Shown piece by piece: positions 1-9,960 of a stretch of DNA of 64,000 nucleotides. A program made the position numbers and the translations under genes. The stretch spans positions 204,898,501-204,962,500 of the forward strand of contig CM057458.1 in assembly GCA_016271365.2 (NCBI GenBank), given 5' to 3'. This DNA comes from Neoceratodus forsteri (Eukaryota > Chordata > Ceratodontiformes > Ceratodontidae). The first letter of the stretch is position 1, and each line of letters opens with the position of its first letter. Below the pieces are notes generated by a model. It was not told the origin of the DNA. It worked only from the letters and a program-made list of their open reading frames with translations, and did no database searches.

Positions 1-152
1 GGAAAGACACCAACACTTATCCTTAAGGCACTCCAGTTAAGACCTTGCTTCTCTTTGATGCAGTGCCATATGCTTCACTACACTATAACTATCCGTCTTT
101 GCTTCCTGTTTACAAGTTACTATAATTTGGCATCTACCTTAGCATAGTCTCA
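1..152. other. Anonymous flank
   Basis: No open frame, tandem structure or familiar repeat motif is visible here. It is the left flank of the retroposed insert at 168-761. Confidence 0.5.
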
Positions 153-776
153 CACTAACTCCATGTTTTTTTTTTTAACTCTGTTTATTCTCCGTACTCA
201 TGGGGAACTCTCTCAGGCATCCACCTGTCTCGTTGCTTTACCTCCATGCCTGAAACCCTCCAGCCCCTGGCACCAGCCCAGCGATCGCCCCAGCTCTGAG
301 CCTCCTGAGGTAGGGCTGCCACTTCTGCCAAGGGCACTATATCTACAATTTGGTAGGCCGGACTGAGCTCAGCCCAAGGGTGAAAGGTGGAGTGTGGTGA
401 CGAGCGGTGGTGCCATCAATTATCCCCGTGGATGGGGATTTTCTAGCTTTTTGTTGCCCTCTGTGGAGGCGATATACCATGATGTCTGCACACGGCTGCC
501 CTGCTGACATCTGCTGCACTCCCCTTACAACTTGAACTGGTATGCCTGCAGTACCCTCAATATTCTTTGGGGATCACTAGGACACCGAGCTGCCCCTGGA
601 ACCTTCCCCGGAGAGAGGAGAGGAGAGCAGTCCTCTGGATGCTAGATCCTCTCCCTCCCCGGCCAGCCCCCAGCTCCCCGAGCTTGTTCCTGAACCCAGG
701 TTTCCAGCGTGGCATGAGGTGTCGCATCCAACACCTCAACCCTCAGCGTCACCAGCCAGCCCACTAACTCCATGTT
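153..776 (-). mobile_element. Retroposed cDNA or SINE with poly(A) tail and target duplication
   Basis: A direct repeat CACTAACTCCATGTT occurs at 153-167 and again at 762-776 and brackets about 594 bp. The insert begins on the plus strand with a T run (168-176), so its RNA sense is minus. On that strand AATAAA (complement of 184-189) lies shortly before the A tail, as in a polyadenylated transcript. A 13-15 bp duplication, an A tail and a TT/AA junction are the marks of LINE-driven target-primed reverse transcription. I do not recognise the source RNA. The insert is GC-rich, unlike its AT-rich flanks, and has no long open frame. It could be a processed pseudogene of an unknown transcript or a long SINE; a weak box-B-like GGGTTCAGGAAC lies near the far (5') end on the minus strand. 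Confidence 0.8.
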
Positions 777-1208
777 AACAACAGTTTTACTTTATTTGGG
801 CATGTGGAGTGCTAGAGTGAAGGACATTCTAAGTATTCTCACATTTTTGGGAGGAAACAATATCCCATTTTGCTTGTTTCTTTATGTGTTTACTTTGCAT
901 TTATTTGTAGTATAACAATTTATGGAATTTCCCATGGCATAAAGTCTCTAATCTGTGTGGGGGAAAAAAATTTCTGAATGTTTCTTTTACCTATGTTCAT
1001 GAAATGTGAAAAATGTCATCAAATTCCACATTTTGTGAAGTTTGCCAAAAGCAATATTTTTCCAGCAATTTTTTAATGCCATTTTTTTCTGCATCAATTA
1101 TATGCAGTACAATGGGAATTCTATAAACTAATGAAAGCACTGTATATACCATACTAATTAAACTACATAACACACCAATTAAATATATATACCTACAGTA
1201 CGTAAAAC
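777..1208. other. AT-rich anonymous sequence
   Basis: AT-rich sequence between the retroposed insert and the hAT left end. No gene or repeat structure is recognised. Confidence 0.5.
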
Positions 1209-2008
1209 CTTATGCTTAGAGGTGGGAGAAGTGCCTAAAATTCTCTATGCATAGTATTTTGCATAGAACCCAAATTTTGTGTAATATTCCACAAAGCAAC
1301 GTGAATAACTTTGCATCTCAAAGTAACACAAAGTTCCCATTGTTCTCTATTGACATCGCATTACTTCACCTTTTTTTCTTTAAGGTGAATTTTGCAGCGA
1401 TTCATGGGATGTAAGGTCACATGGGCTCTATATTGTCTTGCACAGCCTCAGTTCAGCGTAATGTGTGTAGTGGAAAGCTGGAGACCATTTGCCGTCAGAG
1501 CTCTGAGACTCAAATCATCGAAAAAAACTTTCAAAATGCATTTTTGCCACAAAATATTGTGTCAAAAGTTAATACATTGATTGTAGTAAACCCTTGTGTA
1601 TTTATATCATCAAGCATTTATTGATTTTGTGTGAATATTGAATGTTAATTTAGTACATTCAGGGCCAGATATTCAAAGCTTCGCGCCGGGCAAAAAACGT
1701 TTGTGCAGGTTTAGCGCGGGATTAGCGTGGGTCTGCTATATTCAAAAGACCAAATAGCGCGGGCAAACTGCATTAGCACCAGGCAAAATTATAATGTATG
1801 CAAGGGGCAAACTGACATGAATACAGGCGCAATGCTATATTCAGCGGCTAGCGCAGCGCTAAGTGGTTTAGCGCGACCTAGCGTGACACTTAGCGTGGTG
1901 CACATTACCACCCAGGAAAAGCTTGTCTTAATCCTGGGCAAGCAGCCTTGCGCGACACTGTGGCTTTGTGTGGTGTTTGCACGGGTTTAGAGCGACCCTA
2001 ACAGAGAG

Positions 2009-2171
2009 GATAATGTATGGTCCTCTATCGTTAACCGGTCAGTTAACAGTTGAGAGGTTGCCAGGGCGACCATGCAAACCCCAGAGCCGAGCTGGAGAGG
2101 TTTACGTCGCCATGGCAACCTCGAGACGGTTAAAATTGACCGGTTGCCGATAGAGGGACCATACATTATTT
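2009..2171. repeat. Long imperfect palindrome (MITE-like)
   Basis: The left arm begins AATGTATGGTCCTCTATCG and the right arm returns CGATAGAGGGACCATACATT. The arms extend about 60 bp each, through CCGGT and GAGGTTGCC blocks, around a loop of about 30-40 bp. A further partial arm (GTGTATGGTCCCACTATC) follows near 2178. No coding capacity. Confidence 0.75.
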
Positions 2172-2319
2172 TTTATAGTGTATGGTCCCACTATCAAAAA
2201 TTAAATGGCTTATGTTTTTTAAAAAGTCACCGCCGCGGCCCTTCAGTCCTTCCCCATCGGTTTCCTTTCAGTCGGTTCCCTGTCGAAAAAAAAGTGCGCA
2301 CATGCGGAGACCACTCGCT

Positions 2320-2423
2320 GTTGTTAACCTATTGATGTGACGTAGGATCGATAGGTTAACAACATATCTACATCACATCGATAGGTTAACAACCTTAGGA
2401 AATGATGATTTCCTAAGGTTAAC
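2320..2423. repeat. Cluster of short palindromes around GTTAAC
   Basis: Two hairpins lie side by side. GTTGTTAACCTA (from 2320) pairs with TAGGTTAACAAC (to about 2363), and AACCTTAGGAAAT (2391-2403) pairs perfectly with ATTTCCTAAGGTT (2408-2420). ATCGATAGGTTAACAAC also occurs twice as a direct repeat. It looks like the debris of a second palindromic element beside the one at 2009. Confidence 0.65.
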
Positions 2424-2429
2424 AGCGTT

Positions 2430-3661
2430 CTAACATACATTATAAATAAATATGACACATAGATAAAGCCAAACATAGAGGAAGCATGCTGTTAACTGAT
2501 GGCATCACAATGATGCCATCATCTGCCACCAGTCCCAGCCATGCCAGGCAATAAGTGGTGACCCTGCCACCAGTGGACAGCAAGGCAGTGTGGCCATACA
2601 GCACACACCTGCGGACCGCACCGCCATGGACACCAACAAATGCCAGCACACACATGCAGCACTGTGGGCATGGAGGATGTTGAGGGGAGCATGTATGGGT
2701 GGTGAGGCTGTGCTACAGACCAGGTGTGGCCACAAGGCTGGGACACATCATGCAGTGTACATGGGCCAGTATTGGGAATACCCCAACACCAGTGTGCCTT
2801 TCGGATGATATATCCCCCCCCCGGCCACATACCTCACAGCTGTACAATTGCCATAGCACACAAAGCCAGGAATGTACATGTCACTGTGAGCATCTATGCC
2901 ACAGGTGCAGCATCTGTGGGTCACACAACAACGTAACAGTAATGTCCAGTGTCAGTAAACATCCGCAGGTTGGGCCTCTCACTGTGTATAGTGCAGTCAT
3001 CATCACTGCCCTACACACCATAGGCATTGCTGTGTCCACACACTACTGGCCCCCCTTGCTACTGTAGTTGCTGCTGTGCACTGTAGCATGCCCCACAGTG
3101 TGACAGCTGCATGCAGCACCACCACCACCTGTACCTATGCTGTTCTGTCCCCTTGGGTACAATATGCTATGCTATGCTGTACTGTTTAAATGTAGCCTGC
3201 AGCTATCATCGTGCACTGCCAGACTGACCTACAGGTGGAGCTGTGGTTGGACCTGGTCAGCCCCTGTACTTCCAGACTGACCTACAGGTGGCTCTGTGGG
3301 ACCCTGCAGTAACGCTGGGCAAACTGCATGCAAATCAGGGTATAATGAGATGCTAATCCGGTTGTTTGCCCAGAGACTACCTAAGTAGGCTCATTTGCAT
3401 GGCACTTTTGAATATGGCACATTTTAGCTCCGGGCAAACGTGTTAGTGCAGCGCTAACGGTACTGGGGATATTATACAGTTTTGATCACTGTTCTTTCAC
3501 ATCTGCTGCTTCCTGCAGCTGTACTGAGTCCATGCATTTGCTGGCACACACATTGGCCACGTAGTTCGTCTGTACCTGCCCTCATGTTGCTGTGTACTGT
3601 GTTGTTGTTGTGGTTTGCACTTCCTGGTTGCTTTATTCAGTGCTTATTCCAGGGCAATGTT
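2430..3661. other. Interior of the nested element, no recognised gene
   Basis: CA/TG-rich sequence with several short overlapping frames on both strands, none resembling a family I know. Short direct echoes such as CTGACCTACAGGTGG (about 3227 and 3281) suggest local duplication. Confidence 0.5.
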
Positions 3662-4260
3662 TGCCCTGCACTCCCAGCCCAGTTTGCATGGCCTCATTAC
3701 CATACTATATTCGGAAGCTATTTGCCCTGGGCTATTCCGTTTGAATATAGCTTGCTCTGTGCTCCGGGCTGAGTTTGCCCGCCAGGCAGTGCTAATTTTG
3801 CCCTGGGGCAAAGTTTTGATTATCTGGCCCATAGTCTCTATACTGACAGACACTGTGGAAGTGAGCTTCGGGTGAGGGGCAGATCTGTGGTGTAGCTTGT
3901 AGAATGAAGATTCACAGTGAGAAAGGCAGTTTTTCCAACTATTGTTGGTTACTGTTTTAGTATTTTTGTGTTCACGTACACACAGTAATACTTCTATTAG
4001 GTTTTTAATCAGCTTTTGTTGTTTGTTGTGCTGCTGTGCACTTTTTCAGTCTGTTTAAAAGACTGCATTATAGTTTACTGAAGTGTTAAAGTTTCAGAGC
4101 ATTACCTTTAGTATATGTGCATGCTTTGAAGTCAGATGCATTTTATTGCGCCACTGTAACAGTAGTACTCTCTATTTCTTAGCCCATCTGAGGTATTTTT
4201 TCCTGCTTCTGTCTAGCTACTGCTGTAACCCCCCCCCCGCAAAATAAGGTATTTTTCTTC

Positions 4261-4900
4261 CACTGTAGGATTTCTGAACACCGGTTAAGGTCTTGTGCAT
4301 GTGCGGCTATATCTCTTTAATGTCCACTTTCCCTCTGGAAGTCACTGTTTTTTGGCTTCCCATCCACCAATAATGGAATAAATAAAACGTTGTCGTTATT
4401 TGTCTGTGGTTAGTCTGTTGAAATTGTTAACACAGTACCACTATCGCATGTTTCCCTATAGTACTGTGATTGAATACTGTTTCTCATTGCATATTACAGC
4501 ATTTAACCGAAAGGAAAAGACATACAGCAATAAAGAAATGTACCTATTGCAGTATTTTTGGCATTGTGCTGTCTTGTGAATGCTCTTGAATTTGTTAGCA
4601 ACCCACAAAATTAGAAAAATCAGTTTGCAATAAATGTGTTTCTTTTCTTGGTGACTGTGTAATCTAAAAAAATGCTCACAAAGACACAGTCAAGCAAAGG
4701 TGTTTCTGACTGTGGTGTATGAGCCACATAAGTCAGTGGGGCATAAGCTTTGGCTCTGTGGGCAGGGCATTCCATCACATCATGTGGAATAAATAAAAAA
4801 AAAGGAAAAATCTTTAAAGGGAAAAAGTACTTGTCAGAGAGGGTAAGGCCAGGCAAGGTCCCTGAATCTGTGTGGGTAGGAGCAGTGACTGCAGCATCAC
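4261..4900. other. hAT interior, no recognised gene
   Basis: AT-rich body of the hAT element. The minus-strand frame at 4620-4982 has no recognisable motif and overlaps non-coding tandem sequence, so I do not call it a gene. Confidence 0.5.
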
Positions 4901-5775
4901 CCTTAGCATAGGTGGTGTGTGAAATAAATTGTGTGTGTGTGTCTGAAATAAAATCTGCCAGCCAGTTGTCAAGTAACAGCAAGTAGCCATGTAGTTAAAA
5001 GTTGTGAATTAACACTGGAGGTTTACAACAGGCATGAGGAGGATGACTTTGAATGTTTCAGTAGTGTTCAGAGTACCAGTGGTGTGGTGCATATTATCTC
5101 AGTGTGAAAATTGTACTCACATCATGCCACGATCATGAGACAAATTACATTCTTCATCTTCATGATCATGAATCATACCACTTTAACTTTTTTTTGGTCC
5201 AACCCTTTTTTTTTTTTTTTTTTTTTTAATCTTCAGTTTCATCATGAATCAGGACTGCAGGACACCCAGTTATCATGTCACATCACTCAAGATCTTTGGT
5301 CCAGTGTGATGCTTCTGTTTGTGTTCACATTCTGTAGGACACCCTACTCGAATCTTTGTCCTCACAAGAAGCTGTCCCTATTTAATCTTGTAGATATTAT
5401 CTTAGTGCGAACATTGTACAGTTCCAGGAAATTCTTCATGACTCACATTATGTTATGATCATGAGTCCTGAGACCTTAGCACAGGTGGTGTGTGAAATAA
5501 ATTCTGTGGGTGTGTCTGAAATAAAATCTGCCAGCCAGTCATCAAGTAACAGCAAGTAGCCATGTAGGAAAAAGTTGTGAATTAACACCAGAAGTTTACT
5601 ACAGGCATGAGGAGGATGACTTTGAATGTTCCAGTAGTGTTGAGTACCAGTGGTGTGGTGCATATTATCTCAATGCGAACACTGTACTCACGTCATGTCA
5701 CAATCATGAGTTAGGAGACAAATCATGTTCTTCATCTTCATGTTCACAAATGACACCACTTTAACTATTTTTTGT
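4901..5775. repeat. Tandem duplication, period about 573 bp
   Basis: The text from CCTTAGC at 4901 to about 5195 recurs from CCTTAGC at 5474 to about 5775. Shared blocks include AGCAAGTAGCCATGTAG, GGCATGAGGAGGATGACTTT and GTGGTGTGGTGCATATTATC. The spacer between copies carries a 20-base T run near 5209-5227. The same text occurs at 60385-60540, inside the hAT at 54184-62567, which supports common family membership. Confidence 0.8.
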
Positions 5776-6870
5776 CCAACATACCAAGCAGGACAATCAC
5801 ATCTATGTCTGTACCCAGTCACGATGATGGTGATGCTGAATAATGCAGGTGAAGCAGACTGTCCTGGTGGCAGTGTAAAACAGTGTACCATTGAGGTAAC
5901 TGATGCAGTCATGAAAAAAGAATTTCCAAGTGGATACAACTCCCTCATTGAGGATTGCAAAGGCTGCTTTCCTTTTTTGTTTTGTTTCTCTTGTTTCCCA
6001 CAGGTGTAAAGTACTTAACAGCAGTAACATACAGGCCAGATGATGGATATAACAAAAGACAGGAACAGCTCCATGGGGTACTGATACTGAATGGGATACT
6101 GGAATTAGTTCAGAATAATTTCTTCTGCATCTGTTTGCAGGTAGCATTGAGGTGTTGTGGACTGGCGTTATGTTCCAATCTGAAGACAGATAACAGTTTG
6201 AATATAATGAAGACCTGGAAAGAGGACAAAAATAGTAATGACAATTGTTTTCCAAATGACGCATGCACATCCCCACCCAAAAAAAATACTTACCTTTCTT
6301 GGATTGACATTGTTCATACAGCGGAAGTCAACAATCAGACATGTGGAACACATGCTCTGCGGCAACAGGGTTTCATCACTACAGTAGTGAATCTGTGTGC
6401 TGTGATTCGAGAATGTAAAATAAAAGAACAGTAATGAGAAATGCTTATAATTCACTCACTCACTCACAGCAGTACCCCCACCACCCAGAAAAAATTTAAA
6501 TTTTACAGTACCACATTAGATGGTGGCACATATGTATGGCTTGTGAATGTGACCATGGCCAACACACCAGTGAAGGGGAAACATTCAATATGTATGATGA
6601 AGATGATTCCCTGCAAAGGAACAATACGACAGACTGCTTACAACAAAAACAAGACTGAATACAAATTAAATGGCAGTGTCTCTGAAGAAATATGACAATG
6701 ACCCATACACTAACTTGCCATTGTTGGTATGAATACACACACATAGGGTGGCATGTTTCAGTCAGCGCAGCAGAAGAATTTTCCAGAACATCAAATTATA
6801 GTTCAACCCATGGTCATCTGTGGCTATTATCATTTAGCAACACACTGTACATCAGCAGCAGCAGCAAACA
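5776..6870. other. hAT interior with unassigned open frames
   Basis: Plus-strand frames at 5725-6009 and 5955-6434 and the minus-strand frame at 5803-6276 overlap. A pyrimidine tract ending in CCCACAG at about 5970-6002 looks like a splice acceptor between the two plus-strand frames. No domain is recognised in either. It could be a captured exon or chance. Confidence 0.35.
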
Positions 6871-6879
6871 GCAGGACGA

Positions 6880-7341
6880 CAGCAGCAGGTGTCAGCAAGC
6901 CATTTTCTCATTTGGGACACTTATGTGGCGTTCTGGCTGCAGGTGCATACTTTTAGCAGTGTGTCAAATACTTGTGACTTTTCTGAACAGTTTCTCATGT
7001 GATTATTCTTCATCAGGACTTTTCATGACATTTAAACAGCAGCAGCAGGTGCTAGCAAGCCATTTTCTCACTTGGGACACTTATGCAGAGTTCTGGCTTT
7101 AGGTGCATGCTTTTGGCAGTGTGTCAAATATGTTTGACTTTTCTAAAGAGTTTCTCATGATTATTCTTCATCAGACTTTTCATGACATTTAAACAGCAGC
7201 AGCAGGTACCAGCAAGCCATTTTCTCACTTGGGGCACTTATGCAGAGTTCTGGCTCTAGGTGCATGCTTTTAGCAGTGTATGAAGAAATACTTGTGACTT
7301 TTCTGAACAGTTTCTCATGTGATTATTCTTCATCAGGACAC
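6880..7341. repeat. Tandem repeat, about 158-bp unit, nearly 3 copies
   Basis: AGCAAGCCATTTTCTCA recurs at about 6894, 7054 and 7211 (spacing 160 and 157). Each unit begins with a CAG run and includes TTTCTCATG and ATTATTCTTCATCAG. Units diverge by a few percent. The array lies inside the hAT element. Confidence 0.85.
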
Positions 7342-7941
7342 TAATACTACATGCTGAATGATGTAGTAAGATAGCAGTATAAGCAAGCTACATTCACATA
7401 AGATAGGAATTTGTTGGGGGGATTGTAATTGTATATGACATTAGGATATTTTGATTGCAGTTGTGGGTGTGCTAAGAAAACTTAACAGTCAACAGTAACA
7501 AAAAAGTAATATAGCATGACATCAAGTACAGCAGCAGTGCAATAATCAGGTGACAATGTTTACCTGTACTTTTGTATTCTATTTTCGATTGGTACTTGTC
7601 TACTGACTTGTCTATATGATACCCTTCTTTCCACAATTTATGGCTGCTGTACTTTTTTCACATCTGAAATAATAAACAGAGCACTCCTTTTAATCTGGCT
7701 TGCAGCCAGTTTTCATCAGTATTCCCACCTGTTTTTCTACATCTGTTATTTACAATTATTTCTATTGTGACTAAAATGAACTAGCATGCAATCTAGCAGG
7801 CAGTGGTCCACCACCATGACCTTATGCATCAGTAGGTGTTTGCAAACAGCTGGGTATATTGATGAAAACTAGCCCTGAACAATATTAAAAGGAGCACTAC
7901 TTTTATTATTTCATATCTTAAAATAGGGAGTAAGAATGCTA
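7342..7941. other. AT-rich hAT interior
   Basis: No coding frame or repeat structure is seen between the 158-bp array and the palindromic element. Confidence 0.5.
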
Positions 7942-8088
7942 TAACCTGCAACAGACCATGGGTGTATCGGGTCATTAATGCATGCCCTGGGTGCGTTGTG
8001 ACTGAGATACAAGGGCTTGCCTGAGTGACTTCAACCAGCCGGGAAATGCATTAATGCTCTGATACACCCATGTGCTGTAGTGGGTTAT
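7942..8088. mobile_element. Palindromic MITE, about 147 bp
   Basis: The left arm starts ATAACCTGCAACAGACCATG and the complement of the right arm starts ATAACCCACTACAGCACATG. Both continue GGTGTATC and CATTAATGCAT, so the arms are about 45 bp with a short centre. The ATAACCCACT end resembles the palindrome at 26168-26315. No coding capacity. Confidence 0.75.
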
Positions 8089-8089
8089 T

Positions 8090-8258
8090 GCACTTATAAA
8101 ACAGGCTAGCTAACTGTAAAAAGCAAAAAATCAAAAGCTTTTTACAGTTAGCATGCTAACTGTTGGTCTACCGGGGCATTAATGAATGGTCAGGTGGCAC
8201 TTCCTGCCCAATGGCAAGTTGTCATTTCTCCTTTCATTAATGCCTGTTTTATAATGCA
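8090..8258. repeat. Second palindromic element with a perfect 16-bp hairpin
   Basis: Outer ends TTATAAAACAGGC (8094-8106) and GCCTGTTTTATAA (8242-8254) are perfect inverted repeats. Inside, GCTAACTGTAAAAAGC (8109-8124) pairs perfectly with its complement at 8137-8152 around a 12-base loop. It lies directly against the MITE at 7942-8088, and the two may be parts of one compound element. Confidence 0.7.
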
Positions 8259-8661
8259 GAATCAAAATAATTGTGGAAGGAAGGGTATCATACAAGTCAG
8301 TAGACAAGGGACAATTGAAAATAAATAAAACCGTATAGGTCAAAATTGTTACCATATTATTGCACTGCTGCTTTAACACAATACAACAGGAAGAAAACAT
8401 TAATGTGAAAAAAAATTATATACTTTCTGTGTGTAAAAAGATTACTAAGTAGGAAAAAAAGAAAAGTGCAGGACTTTATTTTTTTGTTTTTTTCCTTTCA
8501 TAATTTTTTGGGGTGTGTTTTTAATATTTTTGGGGAGGAAGAAAGTGAGGACAAATAAAGCCAGAACACACAATACATGTTAAGAAAAAACAAAAAGTCT
8601 ACTGGGCCTGGTTCTGAGTCTGATGAATTAAAAATTGAAGCATAGCAATGATTTGCAATTG
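8259..8661. other. AT-rich spacer
   Basis: AT-rich sequence with A and T runs and no recognisable gene. It would be the 3' untranslated or intronic side of the minus-strand BED ORF. Confidence 0.5.
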
Positions 8662-9400
8662 CTAAACCTCCATTTGGTCCAACTTTTGGCGCATTGTGTC
8701 GACAACGTTACCTAGGTGGCTGACCTCACTCCCCAGAACAGCAAGATCATCCTGTGCAGCTGGAATTTCAGAAGGGTCACACTTGCATGCAGCTGCGGGA
8801 GTCACCACTTTTTCAACATTCTCCATTCTGCTGCACTCTGGACGCCATGCAGACTGATGCCATGCTGCCACCTCTTGCACTGCACCCTCCACTGCAGGAG
8901 CAGTTGCTGCTAGTTCAGCCATCTTGGCCTCCCACTCTTCACAGTGGTGCATAGTCAGGTGTGTTCTCTGGCCATCTGTTCCCAAATGGGTACCCTTGCA
9001 ACCACAACACACCATCATGCCCCAGATCTTGCATCTCACCACAGTCGGGTCACCTGGCAGTGTGGTGAAAAAATGCCACACTGCCGAGCTACATGGAGGA
9101 GCAAGCACAGGTAGTAGGTGGGCCCCAGATTTACTAGGCTGCTCTACAGTTGGGGGGGAGCAAGCTGCTGTTGCTGCTGTTTTTCTTTCTGTTGCTGTTG
9201 TTGCTCATTGGCCTGCTGTGGTGGGTCAGTACTAGCCACTGGTGCTGCTTGGCTGGCACCACTAACATACAAAGCAGCAGTTGCTGCTGCTGATGCTTCT
9301 GGAACATCACTTCCACTGCCAGTGGAAACAGCATTTTCAGGAAAGGGAGCACTGGATGGGAACAAGTTTCCCACAGTTGTGGCGACTAGTTCTCCTCACA
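8662..9400 (-). pseudogene. BED-type zinc finger ORF with Gln-rich leader (hAT-associated)
   Basis: The minus-strand ORF 8662-9108 (148 aa) opens with a BED-finger pattern: SAVWHFF, then a CK-x-W/C-type knuckle (residue 28 is W where a second Cys is expected), GTHLGTDGQRTHL and MHH. BED fingers bind DNA and are typical N-terminal domains of hAT transposases and ZBED proteins. After the finger comes an Ala/Glu-rich helix-prone tail (about residues 55-148). Upstream, in another frame, 9144-9374 encodes a Ser/Ala-rich then Gln-rich stretch (QQANEQQQQQKEKQQQQQ). A frameshift and a stop near 9140 separate the two, so the gene is broken or partly spliced. The position near the right end of the 1217-9952 element, reading inward, suits a transposon-encoded DNA-binding protein. 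The catalytic domain is absent. Confidence 0.6.
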
Positions 9401-9952
9401 CCACCATGCATCCTTGGGCCATGACTCCCAGCAGGAACCCCACCTCTCTCCATTAGGAATCAAAAATTAATAGAAGTATTAAGAAGTAAACAAAAAAGAA
9501 AAACAGAGTAACAGAATCAGATACAAAAATCAAAAAAGGCACTAGGATGAAAGAGGTTTAAAATAAGGTCAGGACGATGACAAAAAAAAGGATCAAAAGC
9601 ACTAAACTTCTCTCAAAACTTCTACTCCACCACATACACAGACACATTAACAGTAGACAGTCAGCTCCATACAGCTCCTCATCTAGCAAGCAGAAGGTCA
9701 ACGTTAAGCCTGATTCACTTCCTCCCTGCATCATGTGACCTGCAGACAGTTAGACATATGATCTGTGGGCTCTTTCTCACAAACTTCGCCTTCTCAAAAT
9801 GTAACCCGAAGTTAACGTGACATTCATAATGTGAAGTCCATCACAGGCAAATTTCGACCATTTCATGGAACTTTCGCATAATTATACACAAATTCGAAAT
9901 TATGCACTTCATGTTAACTTTGCGGGTATAGTAAAACTTGTCTGCATCTCTA
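9401..9952. other. hAT right terminal region
   Basis: Non-coding right arm ending GCATCTCTA. It contains AACTTTCGCATAATT and CACTTCATGTTAACTTTGCG blocks that recall the subterminal text of the other family members. Confidence 0.5.
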
Positions 9953-9960
9953 CTTATGCT

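Larger units (their letters stand above)
1662..3830. mobile_element. Nested DNA element with terminal inverted repeats
   Basis: Left end GGGCCAGATATTCAAAGC, and the complement of the right end reads GGGCCAGATAATCAAAAC, so about 16 of 18 bases match. It interrupts the hAT body: the hAT text before 1661 and after 3831 is continuous in the related copies near 59740 and 61555. No transposase was recognised inside. The interior is relatively CpG-rich at 1680-2400 and contains strong palindromes. A PIF/Harbinger-type non-autonomous element is plausible from the GGG... ends, but the flanks (TCA / ATA) do not form a clean 3-bp duplication, so the class is unproven. Confidence 0.65.
1217..9952 (-). 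mobile_element. hAT-like DNA transposon, 8.7 kb, bounded by 8-bp target duplication
   Basis: The left end starts TAGAGGTGGGAGAAG at 1217 and the right end finishes GCATCTCTA at 9952, giving a short terminal inverted repeat (TAGAGRTG). The 8 bp outside each end are identical, CTTATGCT at 1209-1216 and 9953-9960; an 8-bp duplication is the hAT signature. The left terminal region (1217-1660) resembles the left ends at 54184 and 61028. Parts of the interior (3831-4260, and the duplication at 4901-5775) resemble 59640-60400, so these are members of one family. The recognisable coding is a BED-finger ORF on the minus strand near the right end. No transposase catalytic core was recognised, so this copy is decayed or non-autonomous. 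A 2.2-kb inverted-repeat element sits at 1662-3830. Confidence 0.8.

Noticed and set aside
1659..3833. 3-bp target duplication for the 1662-3830 element
   Set aside because: The flanks read TCA and ATA. Comparison with related hAT copies shows where the insertion lies but does not give a clean duplication.
5725..6434. Spliced host gene suggested by a CCCACAG acceptor-like site
   Set aside because: No domain, no clear donor, and it lies inside a bounded hAT element whose relatives share the neighbouring text.
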